The translations under genes and the position numbers were made by a program. A stretch of DNA of 6,159 nucleotides from Actinomycetota bacterium. GTDB taxonomy: Bacteria; Actinomycetota; Actinomycetes; S36-B12; UBA10799. Positions 4,801 through 6,159 of the stretch are shown here, piece after piece. The notes under the pieces are model-generated. The model was given only the letters and a program-made list of their open reading frames with translations, did no database searches and was not told where the DNA came from. The stretch covers positions 1-6,159 of the forward strand of contig JAUPKM010000015.1 of assembly GCA_030837445.1 (NCBI GenBank), written 5' to 3'. Positions within the stretch are counted from its first letter, which is position 1; every line of letters begins with the position of its first letter.

Positions 4801-6159
4801 CTACTCCCACTCGATGGTGCCCGGCGGTTTGCTGGTGATGTCCAGCACCACGCGGTTGACCTCCGGCACCTCGTTTGTGATCCGGGTGGAGATCCGCGCC
4901 AGCAGTTCGTAGGGCAACCTCGACCAGTCAGCGGTCATCGCGTCCTCACTGGACACCGGTCGCAGTACCACTGGATGCCCATAGCTGCGACCGTCGCCCT
5001 GCACACCCACAGATCTGACATCGGCCAGCAGCACCACTGGGAACTGCCAGACGTCCCGGTCCAGCCCAGCCGCCGTCAGCTCCTCGCGGGCGATCGCATC
5101 CGCCGCACGCAGCAGCGCGAGTCGCTCCGCGGTGACCTCACCGATGATTCGGATCGCCAAGCCGGGTCCGGGGAAAGGGTGCCGCCAGACGATCTCATCG
5201 GGTAGACCCAGTTGTCCGCCGACCGCCCGGACCTCGTCCTTGAAGAGAGTCCGTAGTGGCTCGACCAACGCGAACTGCAAATCCTCCGGCAAACCGCCGA
5301 CATTGTGGTGGCTCTTGATGTTCGCCGTCCCACTGCCACCGCCGGACTCCACCACGTCAGGGTAGAGCGTCCCCTGAACCAGGAAGTCCACCGTTTCACC
5401 GTGGGCACCGGCATCGGCGACGACCTCGGCTGCGGCGTCTTCGAAGACCCGGATGAACTCTCTGCCGATGATCTTCCGCTTGGTCTCCGGATCGCTCACA
5501 CCGTGCAGAGCCGCCAGGAATCTGGCCCGGGCGTCGACAACTTTCAGATTGACCCCGGTCGCGGCGACGAAGTCGCGCTCCACCTGCTCAGGCTCGCCGG
5601 AGCGCAACAACCCGTGGTCGACAAACACGCAGGTCAACCGGTCTCCGACCGCGCGCTGCACCAACGCGGCCGCCACTGCCGAGTCGACGCCGCCGGACAG
5701 CCCGCAGACCACTCGATGATCCCCGACCTGCTCGGCAATCGCCGCCACTTGCGCCTCGATCACCCCTTGGGTGGTCCAACTTCCCGGCAGGTGCGCTATT
5801 CGCCTGAGAAAGGACTCGATCACGCGCTGCCCGAACTGGCTGTGCAGCACCTCCGGGTGGAACTGGACGCCAGCCAACTGCCGTTCCGTGTCCTCAAACG
5901 CCGCGACCGGCGCACCATCGGTGGCGGCGTTGACTGTGAATCCCGGTGGCGCCGACACCACCGAGTCACCATGGGACATCCAGACCGTCTGACTGACTGG
6001 CAGGCCTGCCAGCAGCGTGCCTGGATCCGACACCGACAATTCCGTCGCGCCGTACTCACGCAACCCGGTGCGAGCAACCTCGCCGCCGAGGGCGGCGGCC
6101 ATTGCCTGGAAGCCGTAGCAGATTCCGAAGACCGGCACCCCGGCGTCGAACACTGCCGG
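4801..6159 (-). CDS. guaA: GMP synthase (glutamine-hydrolysing), lacks N-terminus at right edge
   Basis: 452 residues are visible, ending in the family-typical PPGTIEWE and a TAG at 4801. By comparison with the usual 510-530 residues, about 70 N-terminal residues lie beyond the window, and an internal GTG near the edge is not the real start. Visible residues 11-18 are FGICYGFQ with the amidotransferase nucleophile Cys14; VQFHPEV at 98-104 supplies the His and Glu of the triad. The ATP-pyrophosphatase domain begins near 146, with PP-loop SGGVDS at 155-160 and VDHGLLR at 180-186. The C-terminal dimerisation domain includes HPFPGPGLAIR near 327-337. GuaA converts XMP to GMP using ATP and glutamine-derived ammonia in the cytosol, the last step of de novo GMP synthesis. 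No defects are seen. Confidence 0.97.
   Translation of the reverse strand, partial: PAVFDAGVPVFGICYGFQAMAAALGGEVARTGLREYGATELSVSDPGTLLAGLPVSQTVWMSHGDSVVSAPPGFTVNAATDGAPVAAFEDTERQLAGVQFHPEVLHSQFGQRVIESFLRRIAHLPGSWTTQGVIEAQVAAIAEQVGDHRVVCGLSGGVDSAVAAALVQRAVGDRLTCVFVDHGLLRSGEPEQVERDFVAATGVNLKVVDARARFLAALHGVSDPETKRKIIGREFIRVFEDAAAEVVADAGAHGETVDFLVQGTLYPDVVESGGGSGTANIKSHHNVGGLPEDLQFALVEPLRTLFKDEVRAVGGQLGLPDEIVWRHPFPGPGLAIRIIGEVTAERLALLRAADAIAREELTAAGLDRDVWQFPVVLLADVRSVGVQGDGRSYGHPVVLRPVSSEDAMTADWSRLPYELLARISTRITNEVPEVNRVVLDITSKPPGTIEWE

Overview
The window looks like a piece of a GC-rich actinobacterial chromosome. The evidence is strong G/C preference at third codon positions, frequent GTG/TTG starts, an actinobacterial-type PcrA with a C-terminal Tudor-like tail, an Ala/Gly/Pro/Val-rich secreted M23 peptidase next to pcrA, and a likely leaderless promoter. 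I cannot name the genus from the sequence.

Layout, left to right. (a) 1-504, minus: the N-terminal 168 residues of an exported M23-type cell-wall peptidase that runs off the left edge. (b) 505-796: a 292-bp intergenic region holding two GTGA-N6-TCAC palindromes of the Crp/FNR type (centres 49 bp apart), then four back-to-back potential hairpins just ahead of the peptidase start. (c) 797-3034, minus: complete pcrA/uvrD helicase. (d) 3046-3411, minus: small four-helix membrane protein of unknown function, 11 nt upstream of pcrA. (e) 3459-4138, minus: a DUF433-like antitoxin followed by a DUF5615/PIN-like toxin with a 4-nt stop/start overlap. (f) 4195-4755, plus: a short ribbon-helix-helix (ParD/CopG-like) antitoxin and a MazF/PemK-like toxin, divergent from (e) and separated from it by 56 bp. 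(g) 4758-4774: a perfect hairpin between convergent genes. (h) 4801-6159, minus: guaA (GMP synthase), complete at its C-terminus but cut at the N-terminus by the right edge.

How it fits together. The flanks are housekeeping genes: guanine nucleotide synthesis (guaA), DNA repair/replication helicase (pcrA) and envelope remodelling (M23). Between them sits a compact cassette of two toxin-antitoxin modules arranged head to head. The minus-strand module lies directly upstream of the membrane gene and pcrA with overlaps or very short gaps, so TA transcription may read into pcrA. The most notable signals are the paired Crp-like sites plus structured leader ahead of the peptidase, and the double TA locus with an atypical MazF-like toxin (His where the catalytic Arg is expected) and an antitoxin with no ATG start and a minimal N-terminal strand.
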